From Casuarius casuarius (lineage: Eukaryota > Chordata > Aves > Casuariiformes > Casuariidae): DNA of 64,000 bases. This document shows positions 39,450-51,335 of the stretch, piece after piece. A program made the translations under genes and the position numbers. Each line of letters begins with the position of its first letter. The stretch's first letter is position 1. The notes beneath the pieces are model-generated. The model was not told the DNA's origin, made no database searches, and saw nothing but the letters and a program-made list of their open reading frames with translations. The stretch is taken from positions 2,940,606 through 3,004,605 of the forward strand of contig PTFA01000028.1 in NCBI GenBank assembly GCA_003342895.1, given 5' to 3'.

Positions 39450-39516
39450 TATTTTCTCTGCTGACAACGCTAATTGTTCTGTCAGTCGGGATGATGATTG
39501 TTTTCAGCACCAGGTC
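39450..39516 (-). CDS. internal coding exon of an unidentified minus-strand gene
   Basis: A 67-bp minus-strand exon with an excellent acceptor (TTATCTTCTGCTTCTTTCAG) and a good donor (AAAATA followed by GTAAGTGAAC). Two frames hit stops within the first 13 codons. The third is open from the first base and encodes DLVLKTIIIPTDRTISVVSR then EN, leaving one base. It contains two CpGs although its surroundings are CpG-depleted, as expected of constrained coding DNA. The exit phase fits the exon at 12258-12337 and the entry phase fits the candidate at 49323-49375. The hydrophobic VLKTIII run followed by polar residues suggests a folded domain edge, but I recognise no family. Confidence 0.6.
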
Positions 39517-41539
39517 CTGAAAGAAGCAGAAGATAATGTTGCCTTTTGTTAGTATCTAGGCTCAGAAAATGTGGTGGTACCTAACTTTGCTCATGTCTAG
39601 AAGGTTAACTTAGAAATCAGGGTTAGCCGAATAGTACCTCCCAAATGGTCAACAGCTGGCATGGATAAAGACAACTTTCAGTGTGTCTTTCCTTCTCTTT
39701 CTGATTTAACAGATCAAGAGGAATATTTCATATATGCTCTTAAATTTTTGAATCTGTACTTGTACCTTTTGAACACTGTACTCTCAATTGGGAAGTGACT
39801 GCATTTTACACAGGTATAGCAGAGCAAAGCTAGGCCTGTTGTTTACATTGTTTTGCACAATGCTGATTGGCATTCAGGAAAGTTATTTCAAAATATATAT
39901 ATTTTTTTCTTCCAGATGAAGACTTTTTTTCTGAAGTTAGACTTCTGCAGAACTCTTAAAGCACCAATAGGAAATGCTGGTGAGATATACCACAAAGTGC
40001 TGGTTCAGATCAGCCCCAATTTTATAAAATTGCTAGTATAAAGCAGATCAAAACCTGTAATCAATAGTTGAAATTACTTAGCCAAACTTCTGGACCACCT
40101 AAGTCCACATCTGTACAGACAGTTCAGGGATATTTTTAAGATATGATCAGAATACCAGTGCTGTAATATAGGACGGACACCTCTCTGATTATGTGTAAGA
40201 CAGTTCACTGTGGCTTTCCCATGAAAAAAACAGGGTTTTACTGTGAGGACAAATAAAGAAATACCCATGGTGGAAGGCAGCATTAAACTGCTGCCTGCTT
40301 TTGGGGATATCTGTCCACCTCTCTATGCCCCGGTATGCCACCTGACTCCTTGCCTACCTTCTCTATTTAAACTGTAGAGACTGCCTCTTACTACATGTCA
40401 TCACAGTGCCTACAACAGAAAGCTCTAAACAAGATCAAAGCCACAAGCATATCAAGTCTACTAAATAATAATGATGGTGCAGCACATACATGAAATGATT
40501 GCCTTGTTCTGAAATAGCTATCATGTGAGTTACCATAAACAGATCATCTAAAAATTAGCCCCATCTATCTTTTATAATGCACCACATCAACATTGCCATC
40601 TTATGCTCCATATGTGCCATAGGTTTCAGAACCAAAAAGCTACTTAAGAAATATTTGAGCATTAATATTACAGACATTATATACTCTAAAACATTTGCTA
40701 GGAATAAAATACTGGTGAAACTCTACAGTTCCCAGTGCTGAATTCTCTAAGCTCTAATCTCTAATAAGAGTATTTTCTGCAGGAAAAGATTCATGATGTT
40801 AAAGCCTGATATCTTACTCTGTTCTGGCTCTAGGAGTAAGTGTTCTATTATGTTGGATATATATAGCGCATATCTATCTCCGCTCCACACACACATCTAA
40901 CACATACAGAAATAAGACTGTGGGTGTAGGAATGATTTTGTGGGCTATATATTGCTGCTTCAAATTACTGGATGATTATGTAATTTATTATTATTGTGTG
41001 TGGGTTTTGTTCTGCTGCAGGGTGGTTCTTGTTAGAATTTTTCTTTTAAATACTGATTACAGTGCCAAGGGATGTGAATGGCCATCCTTCAAATCAAAAG
41101 AAATTATTAATACATAATATCATGAAGACACATCTTTAGTCCTACCAGTAATAAGTGCTATGTTCTTTTTCTGTTTCATTCTGTTTTAATAGACATTAAG
41201 GGTGGTTTCGAACCTTGCTAGTAGGGAGATCAGTGAACTAATAACTGGTTCAGTCTCTCTTCCTTGGTTAATGAATGTTGGCCGCAACTGGATTAACACA
41301 CTGAGCGGGTCAGAGCTGAAACACAAGGGCATAGGGACTGCTCGAAGCAGGGAGTAGGGACAGAGAGTCACGACTGAGAGTTTTGTAGTATCATATCATT
41401 AACAAGGAAGTCAAAACCTGAAGATATTGATTTGTCATATCTGAGGTGGAGATTTAGTAATTTTTATCTCAATTCCATGTCCAACTGGGAATAAAATAGT
41501 AGTGGAATAGTTTATCACTCTGCACAGCTACTACAGAAA

Positions 41540-41720
41540 ACTTCTGCCTTCGGTATCTTACTCCATTTCTTCACTGTCATTGTGTCTTTCCTGCTTATTT
41601 CATCTTCTAACCCTTCGCTATCCTGATTCTTTCCCTTTTCCACTACATGTCAATGTTTCTCTGGCTCATTTGCTCTCCTTACCTGTTATCGCTGTCACAT
41701 TTCACTGGACTTCAGACTGA
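41540..41720 (+). mobile_element. pyrimidine-rich LINE-like fragment (weak)
   Basis: A C/T-rich stretch of about 180 bp (ACTCCATTTCTTCACTGTCA and on) with composition like the coding part of the L2-type relics at 20.8 and 42.8 kb. No diagnostic word was found, so it may only be a compositional tract. On the minus strand it holds a strong isolated donor (AACAG then GTAAGG, near 41686) without an open frame. Confidence 0.2.
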
Positions 41721-42639
41721 GATACTATGATTTATGTGATTCCTCTTTTGCTTTTTTGTGCCAGGGAAAATGTGGAACATCTCACACCAGAGTAACAGTT
41801 TGTGTCTTCTTATTATTTAATGAAATAAAAGACTTGGAAATTCTGAATGAGCTCTAGAAAATCTGGTTTTAATACAGCCATCCTAATTTTTTGGCGTAAT
41901 ACTATTTCAAGATCACTTACAAGAGGGAGAAATAATAGCAATACTTAACAGAGTAAACATTTCTTAGCCTTTTCGTGTATAGTTATCCTGTTTCTTCACT
42001 ATTAGATAAACTTCAAGTTTTTATTTCTTCTGAAAACCAGGCCTGACTTTAACACAGAATTTCCTCATTGTCCCTAAATGTTTAACAGACCACACAATAT
42101 TTTGCAAGATGCAAAGGCAAGTAAATAAAATAAAAACATAAAATAGTAATAGAATGTAGAACTTGCTCTTCTACCCATGCATGCTGACATCAGAAAAAGC
42201 ATATCAATGTCATTTTAATTGGATGAGATGGGATGGGACACACTTTAGAGAGTTACATATTTACATTTTATTATCAGAATAGCAGGGGACTATCTCACTA
42301 TTGCATACTGGCAGTAAGCTGCCCTATCACAAATGGCTACTTCATTTTCACACTGAATTAGTCCTGTTGACAGACATGACATTTTTGCTGCTGGGTTATG
42401 TTGGTCATTGTTGATAGACTGATTTAGGATTGAAAGAGATTGTGGGAGTGCTGCATTTCCATTCTAAGGGCTTGTCAAGAACTGCCTGGAGCAAGTTACA
42501 TCACATCTCCCTGCTAGATGCACGTATAAACATATCATGGGGTTGCCACCCCCGCAGTATCTGGGACCTAGATTTGGAAAGCTACAGAGTAGTCAGTGGG
42601 AATTAACACTGCACTTTGGTGCTTTTTGCTAAAATTTCA

Positions 42640-43255
42640 GACTGTCTCTGACATCTCCCCACACACAGCTGGGTATCCCCTTCTCTTGTCACCCTGAAGC
42701 CTCCCACCCCCACGCCTTCACCACTGCCACCCCTCTTCTAGTCACCCATCCACCCAAGGCTGCAGTTCTGCATCTCTCTCTAGCCCATAACCTGGCGCTA
42801 GCTCTGACTTGGGTCTTTTGGTAGGTTTTCCCTTCCTGGTTATGTCTAGGTTTTTTGCAGATTTGGCATAGACAACACAGGTTTTCTCATCCATTCACAC
42901 AGGTAAAGCTCTCACCCAGGCTTATGTTTTTTCATGTTTTGAATGCTGCAAGGTCTTTTTCTGTGGCCATGGTGGATGCGGCCTTGGTCCATACCTATTC
43001 TTTCCAAAGGCCTCTGACCTTCCATCCTCCCTCTTCACATCTCTCTATTTGCTCCTACCTCTCTAAGGCATCAGATACCAGAAGCCTATTCTTCATGTTT
43101 CCGGGCCTTCAAAACCTATCCACATCCCACTACTATTCCTCTCTGGAGATGGTCTGCCTTTGCAGGTCACCACCAGAAATGGGAACTGTTAGCAGTGAAG
43201 GTGCTAACGCTACCTGGATAGGGAAGATATTAGAGATGGTACAAGCCATTAAATA
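42640..43255 (+). mobile_element. degraded L2/CR1-type LINE reverse-transcriptase fragment
   Basis: At about 42900-42970 the plus strand translates, in the frame beginning at GGTAAAGCTC, as GKALTQAYVFSCFECCKVFF. This lines up with the GxALTxAxVxSRxDYCNSLF-type block of the L2/CR1 reverse-transcriptase C-terminal region, with the tyrosine of DYCN lost. The C/T-rich flanks fit the same origin. The frame is interrupted elsewhere, so this is a fossil. Start and end are approximate. Confidence 0.45.
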
Positions 43256-43719
43256 GCACAGGTAGAGCATTCAAGTACTGAGGTGTTTCAAGTTTAAGTA
43301 CCCCACTATGGAGCAGGCCATGCCACAGCCCGTGGCGTGCCTAGGGGGATGCTGCAAATACTAGGTGGGAGAGATGTGACCCCTAATGCACAGCCACGGC
43401 AGTGGGAGGGTTCCCGTGGGGACTGGTAAATGGAGCCTCTGCAGCAGCACCTTAGAAGAGTCTCTTGGTTTCTCTCTGACAACATGTTGCACTAAGCAGT
43501 CAGCCAGCTCTCAGCCACCCTGCCTTTGATCGGCTCAATGCCTCAGTGGTCCTTCTGCCCTGGCAAGTGGCACATGACCAGGGTGATTTGGGCTCTCTTT
43601 TCACAGCCGAGCTTCCCTTCCCAATATCCATTTCTGCCTGTGGGTCTGCCTCTCAAAGATCTCACATATCTGCTGGGCTAACACTTTACTTTCCGTCCCA
43701 GCCACGCAGCAGGGTGTCT

Positions 43720-43960
43720 GGTTAAAAAACCACAACACCCGCCTCCCCAGCTCTGGCCCCCCAGCGCCGGCAGCCGGGGCAGCGCGGGCTCTTGGCCCCT
43801 GCCTGGGGCTGCGGAGCTGCCCCCACCCCTGCCCGCGGCCGCAGGGCAGCAGGCGCAGGGAGAGGGTTTTTTTTTCCTTTTCCCACCCCTTTTTTCCCCG
43901 AGGGCCTTTAAAAATAGCTCCCCAGCCATGGGCAGGCACCCGGAGAGGACGCGGCAGGCT
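43720..43960. promoter_or_regulatory. small CpG island
   Basis: About 240 bp of high GC and CpG (GCGCCGGCAGCCGGGGCAGC) next to a pyrimidine-rich stretch and a MEF2-type motif. It could be an alternative promoter or an intronic enhancer core. A minus-strand frame opening at 43929 (MAGELFLKALGEKRGGKRKK) runs through it, but it has no donor I can support and is not called as coding. Confidence 0.5.
43908..43917. promoter_or_regulatory. MEF2-type binding motif
   Basis: TTAAAAATAG on the plus strand is CTATTTTTAA on the minus strand, a full match to the MEF2 consensus YTAWWWWTAR. It sits at the edge of the small CpG island. In AT-rich DNA this motif is frequent by chance; here it lies in GC-rich flanks, which makes it a little more notable. 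Confidence 0.35.
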
Positions 43961-46320
43961 TCGGCAAGGCAGAGGCGCTGTGCATTTGCCATTTCTATTA
44001 AAATGTCAGTAAAGTTAACACAGCCTTGATGGCATCTGAAATACTAAATAAGAGACCAGTTTCAACCCCATTCCTCACTGGAGGGGATACACTAGTATGT
44101 TTCTTATTTTTATTTTCCTTATAGCCTGTTAAATTGACTAATAAAGTCAACACAGAGTTCTCTGTGTGGCTTCAAAAAACTCGGTAATTTTGTTAGAAAA
44201 CGTTGAAATCCAACCCCAAAGTATTCAGCCCAAATATTTAGTTAAAGTAACCCTGTGGGTTAATAAACTAAACAAAGGCAAACCATGCAAAACTGCAGCA
44301 ATGAAAACCAGGCTTAAATAAACGAAGGAAAGTTTATAAGAACCCTTTAGCTGGAAAAAAACAGCGAAGGAAAACTGCATGAAAGTTTAATATGAAGCAT
44401 GTGATACGCAGGGGCTCATTTTACAGGTACACAGCTTCACCTCGGACAGTCCTTGGCCACAGCACAATTTTGAAAATTATTTTCCTGCTAAGCTGCATTT
44501 CCTTCGAAACCCTGTCGCAGCAGTTTCTGCTGCAGAAGCCCACAGCGGATTTGAGCAAGTTAAAAGGGGCACTTTCCTCCACATTGCAGATCTTCCCGAG
44601 AGCACTTCACAACACTGCTAATTTTGGTGTCTGACTTGTTTAGTTATTTCAGCTCCAGTAATGTGGTTGCAAAATATTTACCTTTCACACAAGAATCTGG
44701 ATTATTTTGATTAGAGACCGATGCGCTCTTGAAAATGTTTGCTTATGTGAGAGTTCTTCGAAATGGGGCACAACCTAAGTTTTCTCTTTTAAACCACCAC
44801 TTTTAAACTAGTTAATAACAGCTAAAAGACCAGTTTGCTATTGGGATCGAGTAAGTCTTTTTAAAAAGCCAAGGAGATTTAAACCGAGCAGTTTAAATGT
44901 CTTTGCTAAATTATATCAAACTGTCTTCAGTACGCTGGCAGTTTGGTAACAATTATAATCATCGCTGTTGTACGGTTTAGATCATCACGAAAGAAACATT
45001 CATGACAATTGTTTTTTTGATCAAATAAAGGGCATGGGATTGGTGACATGTTTTTCTCTATGGAATAATGGGTTTCCAAAATTATTTTCTTTTGCATTAT
45101 ATCCCCAAAGAAGAAGCCAGGGACGAGAGCGCTGGAAAAACAAGCCCAAAAATAACAAGAGATTGTTTAAACTTCTCTTAGTTGCTTTTCATTTTCAAGA
45201 AAAGCTGAATAAACAGCGTCGGCCCTGCCTGACAGCGCAGAAAGCAGGTTTGCAATGAAAGAGGCATGCAGAGGGAAAAGAGGAGGTTTTTTTCTTCCCT
45301 TTTCGAGTACTTAACTTTCCCCTTTTCAAAAAGGAGCTGCATGCAGCCCCGGGAGCACTTTATTTACCGTGTACAGAGGAAACAAGTCAAATTTAAAATT
45401 AACCTTGAGTCAGGCTGGGAATAGATCAGACCAAATGTTGGGGGAATTCCTTTATTCCTCCCTTCTAATATTTTTTTCTAATTCTACTACTTAACCATCG
45501 CTCCTTGTACTGCCAAGTAAGGGAATGGTCCATTTCGGTGGCAAGGCACGATGAAATGATTTTCCTTAGAAAGAAAAAGAAGAAGAGAAAGATGGACTAA
45601 GCAACTTGGGGCAACAAAGCTTTACAAGGGGAGAAGAAAGACTTGGGTAAAATACGACACATTTATCTATCAGTTGCTAGACAAGACAAAGAAGGCTTAA
45701 CAACAGTTTGAAAAGAGTGGCCTGTGAATGGTTACTATTCAATTTGTATTTTATTCCCCGCTGGTCATGGAATTGAGATCAGAAGAAAAAGTGAAAACAC
45801 ATGGCTGAGGTCAGTAGGATCAGAGAACCACCACATACAGCAAAGGGAAGGAAAAGCAATGGGAACTTGTGTGAAGAAATGGATTATATAAACAGAGCTT
45901 ACCATCGCCTGCACCCCATTATCCTATAATTTACACTGCATGGGAGCATAGAAATATATTAAACTAGTGATAGGTTTTGCCGTTGCTTTATGCCAATCAA
46001 TTCCATTATATACTTTCAGACATGTTTAGAATTCTTGGGCTAATGTGTTTATTTTAAATATCACAGGGAAATTATGACATCAGCAGCAAATAATGCTGGG
46101 GAAGGTTGCCTTCCTTTTGAAGTATGCAGCAGTGAAACATGATTTTAATTACATAATCACTTTGAAACTGTAATTATATAATAAACGAGGGGGATTAAGC
46201 GGGAAGTATATAGTACATTAAAAATTGCTTAGGTCTTGGAAAAACAAACCGAACGCACAATGAGAAATGCTTGGTCATGGGGGCTGCATGATAAATTCGA
46301 GCTCTCGCATTTATTTTCAT
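43961..46320. other. AT-rich interval between two CpG islands, possible enhancer
   Basis: About 2.3 kb with no exon or preserved repeat. It contains homeodomain-type TAATTA cores at 46146-46151 and 46171-46176 and stretches without simple repeats. Repeat-free DNA flanked by CpG islands is typical of developmental regulatory regions, but conservation cannot be judged from one sequence. Confidence 0.35.
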
Positions 46321-46324
46321 TTCT

Positions 46325-47290
46325 TGCAGGGCGACAAGAAGATGCCCCGTCTGGCAGGCGGCGTTTGCGCCCCGTGCCGGGGGAAGGCAACCCGGGGACG
46401 CAGCTCAGCGACTCCGAGCGCGAGCCCCGCCGCCGGCGCTGCGGCCTGGGGCTGCGGCCCCTCCGCGCCCGCGGCCCCGAGCGAGGCGGCCCCGAGCGAG
46501 GCGCCACCTGGGCGGCGGCCGCCGCGGCCCCATCGCTCTCCCGCCGCACGAAAGCGGGGACAAACCCGTGCTGAAGGGGGGAAGGAGCAGCCCTCCTTCG
46601 GCCCCGGCGGGCTCCGCGCACCCTGCTCGGGCCGGGGGTCCCCGCGGCCCGCCTCTTCACACCCGTCTGGGCCGCAAAGGCGGCAGAAACGGCACTCGGC
46701 GCCGCCGGCAGCGCGGCGCGGGGCTCTCCGCGGTGCCGGCGCAGCTCGGCGCAGCGGTTTCGTTGCGCACCCGCGCGGCTCTGCGCGGCGCCCCGGGGCG
46801 CTGGCCCCGGGCGCGGAGCACCTGCGGCCCCCGGCCCCGCACAGCTGAGGCGCCCCGGCTCCGCCGTCCTCCGAGAACGAAGGGGCAGAGGAAGTTTTCC
46901 TTCGCTTTTTAGCTTATTTATTTATTTCGTCTGTTTAAGCGCCAGACGGGAGCGGGACAGAGCCCGAGGCACGCCCCCGGCCCCTCGCACTGCCAGGGGC
47001 TGCGGAGCCAGCTCTGCTGGGCTCCCCCAGGCCCCCGAGGGAGCCAGCCGAGGCAGGGCCGCTGCCCACGGCCGGGCTGAGCGCCCCGCCGACGGCTTGC
47101 CCTGCCCCAGGGCGGGCGGCAGCGGCCCCTCCGACCCCCCAGAGCTGATGAAGGCACGAGGGAGGACAGGGCCTTGCCTGCCCAGCGGGAGCCCACGCAG
47201 AGCCTGGACGACGAAGCCCCGGGGGCGCTGGACAGAGTCCCGTGCGGATAACCTCCAGGCCCGGCACCAACCTGGACCCCGCTAACCCAG
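46325..47290. promoter_or_regulatory. large CpG island, possible promoter
   Basis: Nearly 1 kb of dense CpG, strongest at 46330-46880, ending downstream in GC-rich but more CpG-poor DNA to about 47.6 kb. It lies inside the inferred minus-strand gene, so it may be an internal promoter for a shorter transcript, the start of another gene, or an orphan island. No first exon with a good donor could be identified on either strand; the best minus-strand GT (CCCAG then GTGGCG) is weak. Long frames here follow from GC content. Confidence 0.7.
46471..46500. repeat. 15-bp perfect tandem duplication
   Basis: GCGGCCCCGAGCGAG occurs twice in direct succession within the large CpG island. Confidence 0.9.
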
Positions 47291-48101
47291 CACAAGAGGC
47301 TCTGCTCGCACAGAGGCATGCCTGAGGCACACCAGGGGAGGGCGTTTCTCCCCGTCTCTGGTTGTTTTGTCGCGGGGTGCTTCTGGCAGAGCTGCTGCTC
47401 AGAGGAGAGCCTGCAAGCCCAGAAGAGTCCTCCAAAGGGCTGGCTCGCGGGGTGCAAGCACAGGTGCTCTGCTCGGGGCAGCCCAGCGTGGCCCTGCCTG
47501 CAGGGAGCAAAGCGAATCGGCAGCCAGGGCCCAGGGGGCTGCAGGAGGCAGCAAGGGCAGGTCTCCCCCTTTGAGGAAAGAAAGGCGTATGTGGTGAGAG
47601 GATAGGGGACCAAGGGAGCAAGGTCCAGGGAGCGGGGGACAGGGGACCATTCAGGGGTCCTTGCTCCACACTTTGGTCCAGAAAGTCTCAGGCCTCCTAA
47701 AGCCCTTCTAGCAGGCTTTTATTTTGTCACTGAAGCCCAGGGTCACTGTCTCAGGGAGATGCAGCTCCAAGACACTGCCACGTGGCTGGCCTTGAAAGAG
47801 AAAAGGCAGAAGACTGCCTGCTAACGGCTCGGGAAGCTGAGCCCTGTACTCCAGGGAGCTGTCAGGTGGCTCCAGGCCTGGGCAGACCCGCTGGCTTGCC
47901 GCAGCTCCTCACAGCTCCACACACACCAGCCAAACCACATTTTCACTGTCACCAAGGCACGTCACACGCACACGCAGATGCAAACCAAGTCCCCGAGAGA
48001 CAGTCCGGTCTGGGGAAGAGTCCTTTCCTCAGATCCTAGCTCTGTGGTCATGGGTTCTCAGGAATATTTTTTCATATGACTGTTTTTTTTTCTTCCTCCA
48101 G

Positions 48102-48118
48102 ATGTCATATTAATTAAG
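48102..48118 (+). other. 17-bp plus-strand microexon-like segment
   Basis: A near-perfect acceptor (TTTTTTTTTCTTCCTCCAG) and donor (AAG then GTGAGC) enclose only ATGTCATATTAATTAAG. Two of three frames contain stops. It could be a lncRNA microexon, a decoy exon or chance; no partner exon was identified on this strand. Confidence 0.15.
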
Positions 48119-48334
48119 GTGAGCCTCATCCAAGGTGCTTCAAGAAAACATCACAAGATAAGAGAGAAACTGGTCACAAAGGGAGGAAGACAAGATGTGG
48201 TCAGGTTCACAGTGAAGGGAAGTAGCTCCCTGGGCTGAACTCCGAAACTGCCACATCAGTGCCCTGCAGTGGTCAAAGGGCAAGTGAAACACAGGGGTGA
48301 CTTGGACAGAAACCAGTCTATTTACTGTGCTTAC

Positions 48335-48389
48335 CACTGTTGAACACCAGCTGTGCCCCCAAGGAGGGTATTGCCAGAGCCCTGGTCTC
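48335..48389 (-). other. 55-bp minus-strand exon-like segment
   Basis: A strong acceptor (TTTAGTTTTCCTCTGTGACAG) and a fair donor (CAGTG then GTAAGCAC) bound 55 bp open in all three frames (for example ETRALAIPSLGAQLVFNS). Its length shifts phase, so it cannot be inserted between the exons at 49.3 and 39.5 kb without breaking the frame. It could be an untranslated or alternative exon starting from the nearby CpG island. Confidence 0.2.
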
Positions 48390-48939
48390 CTGTCACAGAG
48401 GAAAACTAAAGAAGTACAGAGTGACATAGGGAGCATCTGCCAAAAAGAGGAGAAAATAAACAGATTTGAATCTGGAAAGTCAGTCACTGACACCTATAAA
48501 CCACAGACAGCATGGCAAGGTGAAGGAAACATTCAGGAACCAAAGGGCAGCAAATGACATATCACAGGGCTTGAAACACACACACAAAGCCTGTTTGCAA
48601 CAGCGCCGAGGTGGAACTTCTTGCCTCAGGAGCCCTTGGAGGCCTGAAGTATGAACCAGTTAAAAAAGCAATGAGGTAAATTCATGCTTAATTCACTACA
48701 GGACAGCCCATGATGATACAACTTTCCATGCAGTAACTGCAGGTTGTCGGAAGCTAGGAGACTGTAGGACGGTATCAGTCTCAACTTGCCCAGTCCTTAT
48801 GCCTTTTCCCTGAGCATTGCTGCTAACTGCTCTCAGCCTAAGACACAGGACTAGAGAGAAGCTTGTTTGACTCAGTCTGGCACTTTTTACTTGCTGTATA
48901 AACCAGATTCTTTTGGAACATAACAATAGCAATGATAAT

Positions 48940-49040
48940 ATAACAATTCATATTTATACAGCTTATTTTATCTAAGCATCTCAAAGCCCTGCACAGACAC
49001 TGTTTAGGCTGCAAAGTAGTCCTGGACTGGTAGTACAATT
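48940..49040 (+). mobile_element. Deu-domain SINE / LINE 3' tail relic
   Basis: CATATTTATACAGCTTATTT then ATCTAAGCATCTCAAAGCCC and ACAGACACTGTTTAGGCTGC follows the Deu-type order (agcgcctttcatcc aaggatctcaaagcgctttacaaac). Deu tails are shared by AmnSINE1, LF-SINE and related elements, some exapted as enhancers. Diverged copy; assignment by eye. Confidence 0.45.
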
Positions 49041-49322
49041 TGTTTGCTTCACATTTACTAAAATGTATGTGTACACTTGGATCAATGAATGAGAAGGCAT
49101 GAAAAACAGTTTAAATGGACTTTCTCCCCAGTGGAAGTTCTTCCCTACATTCAGTGCATTGCAACAGTCTCAGTGGTAGTTTCAAAAGCAACAGAAACTG
49201 ATATGAGAACTACACTAAGAATCTATATGATGTGATATAATTAAAAACATGTATTCTTATTTTGGTTTAATGTAGGTTTATACCAGGTTCATTTAAATTT
49301 ATTAGAAATTGCTTTAACTTAC

Positions 49323-49375
49323 AGTGAAATAAATTACTCTGAGATTACATGTCCTTCCACAGTTTTTCATTTGAC
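49323..49375 (-). CDS. candidate 53-bp internal exon
   Basis: On the minus strand an outstanding acceptor (GCATTGTTTTTTTTCTCAG) is followed by 53 bp ending at a GTAAGT donor whose preceding base is T rather than G. Only one frame is open: two bases complete a codon, then QMKNCGRTCNLRVIYFT to an exact codon boundary. This phase fits both its proposed neighbours, the 60.7 kb candidate (one base left) and the 39.5 kb exon (starts in phase 0); the junction codon with the former would be serine. Shortness and the imperfect donor keep confidence low. No family recognised. Confidence 0.33.
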
Positions 49376-51335
49376 CTGAGAAAAAAAACAATGCAGTTGC
49401 TTCAGCAAGAATAATGAGCGTCTAGCAAAAACTTATGGAAACATCTACAGTGTGTGTCCTCTCTAAATGCTCCTTGTACCTGCCAAGAGTCTCTCTTTTT
49501 TGTCTGGATTGAGTGTCAACCAGTGTGTGCCCAAGACACCACCTCTGGCAGAAAGGAGAAAGAAGATGTCCAGCTGTGATAGAACACGTCCCCCCTACAC
49601 TAATCGTAATGCAGCCCAAATAGTCTCACTGCTCTACTAGTACATCTGCATTCAAGATAAGCAGGCAGTGGAAGAGAAACACAAAGCCTGCTCAGGAAAG
49701 GCGGAAGAGCAAATACCTGGGATCATCCTCTGGGACCCAAGGGGTGGCTCCCAGTCACTGCGGAGACAAGACCATTCTTCACATAAGCTGTGGCAGAGAC
49801 ATGTGAAGAGGACTGTGCCAGCTTTGAGCAGGAATCTTGGGTCTCCCTGCCTGTGAAATCGAAGTGTTGAGAAGCACGGTGCACCGCTCGCCATCGATGG
49901 AGCCATCTGAGCCCATTCAGGCACTCTAGGACTGTCAACAGACTTGCAAAGCAAAGGAAGTGAAGGGAAAGACATAGCAGCTTAGATAGTGATAGTGGAC
50001 CATTGACATATGACTCATTTTTTCACCTGAGGTTCAGCTACAAAAAGATTGCAACATGCTGAGCTAGAAGAAAGAACACAACAAGTAAATGCAATTCCTA
50101 TTCCTTCCACTGTTCATAGTCCAGTTAACAAACCCCCTACTTCAAGGTTACTAATTGATGCAAAAGAATTAGACCAAAGATAGAGAAAGTTAAGAAATTG
50201 GGAAACACATTTCCCTTATCAAAAGGCAGCACATTCAAAAATACCCTCTTGGTATCCACAGATATCTGTTCATTCATGGAAATGGCTTGCTAGGCCTTAC
50301 AAAGCACAGGGGAGCAGGTGCACTTTCAAGATGGTAACTTCAGTGCACCCAAAAATAAAACACATCAGAGAAGACAGATAGGTTGCTACTTTTTATTACA
50401 GATCTGCTACCAGAGAGAAGTCAGTCCAGTCTGAAGTTCTTCAATATGAAAAGAAAATAGAGAACTTCTGATAGTGAGAACTTGTCTAATGAGAAATTAT
50501 CTGACATAAGCTAAGTCCAGGATACAGTTAAATTAGCATTGGGCCTTATGTAGACATTTGCATTCTGAAATACTTTTTATAAAGCTTTTAGTACATAGGG
50601 AAGGGTTTGAGATAAACTGAAAAGGCCATTTTACTCTGGAATGAGAACATTCACATAGAGGGTTTTCCAGAGTGTTTGAAAGACGCCTCTGCAAATACTA
50701 AACATTCCTTGCAGATGAGCCTTAGGGACTCTTCATCTCGCCTTTGGGAGCAGGCATTTTCCTGCTTGGGGTTTTGTAGATACTAAGATGGAGAAAAGAA
50801 ACTGGTTGCCCTTTGATTGAAGCCATACCTTCCTTGCAGTCAAGATATATGCTTTTTTTTTTTTTTTGTCTTAGATACGATAAATGACAATGAAAGTGTC
50901 CTTGGATATTTCACTATAGTAGAGTGACCTAATTTTCTCTGAACTCAAGATTTTTAAATAATAATTGTTCCGCTATTAATGAGCCTGGAACAGGATGAAA
51001 CTGTGTCCAAATATGATAAAAGTAACAGTCCATCAGAGAAATACATTTTATGAGGCCTAGAGGTCTTTTAGGAGAGAGTTGTAAATTATATCCAGGCATC
51101 AGCTTTTTTCTTTCAAAGTGTCTGCATTGATCTAGAGCTCTGTATGGCTCAAAGCCTAGATCTATCAAGTGTGATCATTTCTAACAGTACTGAACAGATT
51201 TAAAATAGCACGTGTGCTAGGAAGTTTTAAATACATGGAGACACAGGTTTGTTACATAGAAAGTCCAGAGCTCCTCATTGAAGTATTCCTCTTGCTGTAT
51301 TCACCAGAATATCCTTAGAAAGACATGCACATAAG
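49376..51335. other. intron-like sequence
   Basis: AT-rich with a 15-base poly-T run at 50853-50867. No exon or preserved repeat supported. Confidence 0.45.

Larger units (their letters stand above)
47600..49322. other. intron-like sequence with weak exon candidates
   Basis: GC falls steadily from the island edge into AT-rich DNA. It contains a 17-bp plus-strand microexon-like segment, a 55-bp minus-strand exon-like segment and a Deu-type repeat relic, all listed separately. Nothing else recognised. Confidence 0.4.

Noticed and set aside
39916..39979. Plus-strand exon-like segment (CTTCCAG acceptor, GCTG then GTGAGA donor, MKTFFLKLDFCRTLKAPIGN)
   Set aside because: Opposite strand to the well-supported exon 400 bp away, no partner exons, and the acceptor lies in an AT/T-rich simple stretch.
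41687..41730. Strong minus-strand donor (AACAG then GTAAGGAGA)
   Set aside because: No frame is open up to it and no good acceptor pairs with it; recorded only as a possible untranslated-exon donor.
46918..47669. 231- and 244-codon minus-strand open frames in the large CpG island flank
   Set aside because: Two overlapping frames of equal length in GC-rich DNA, low-complexity composition, and competing frames on the opposite strand.
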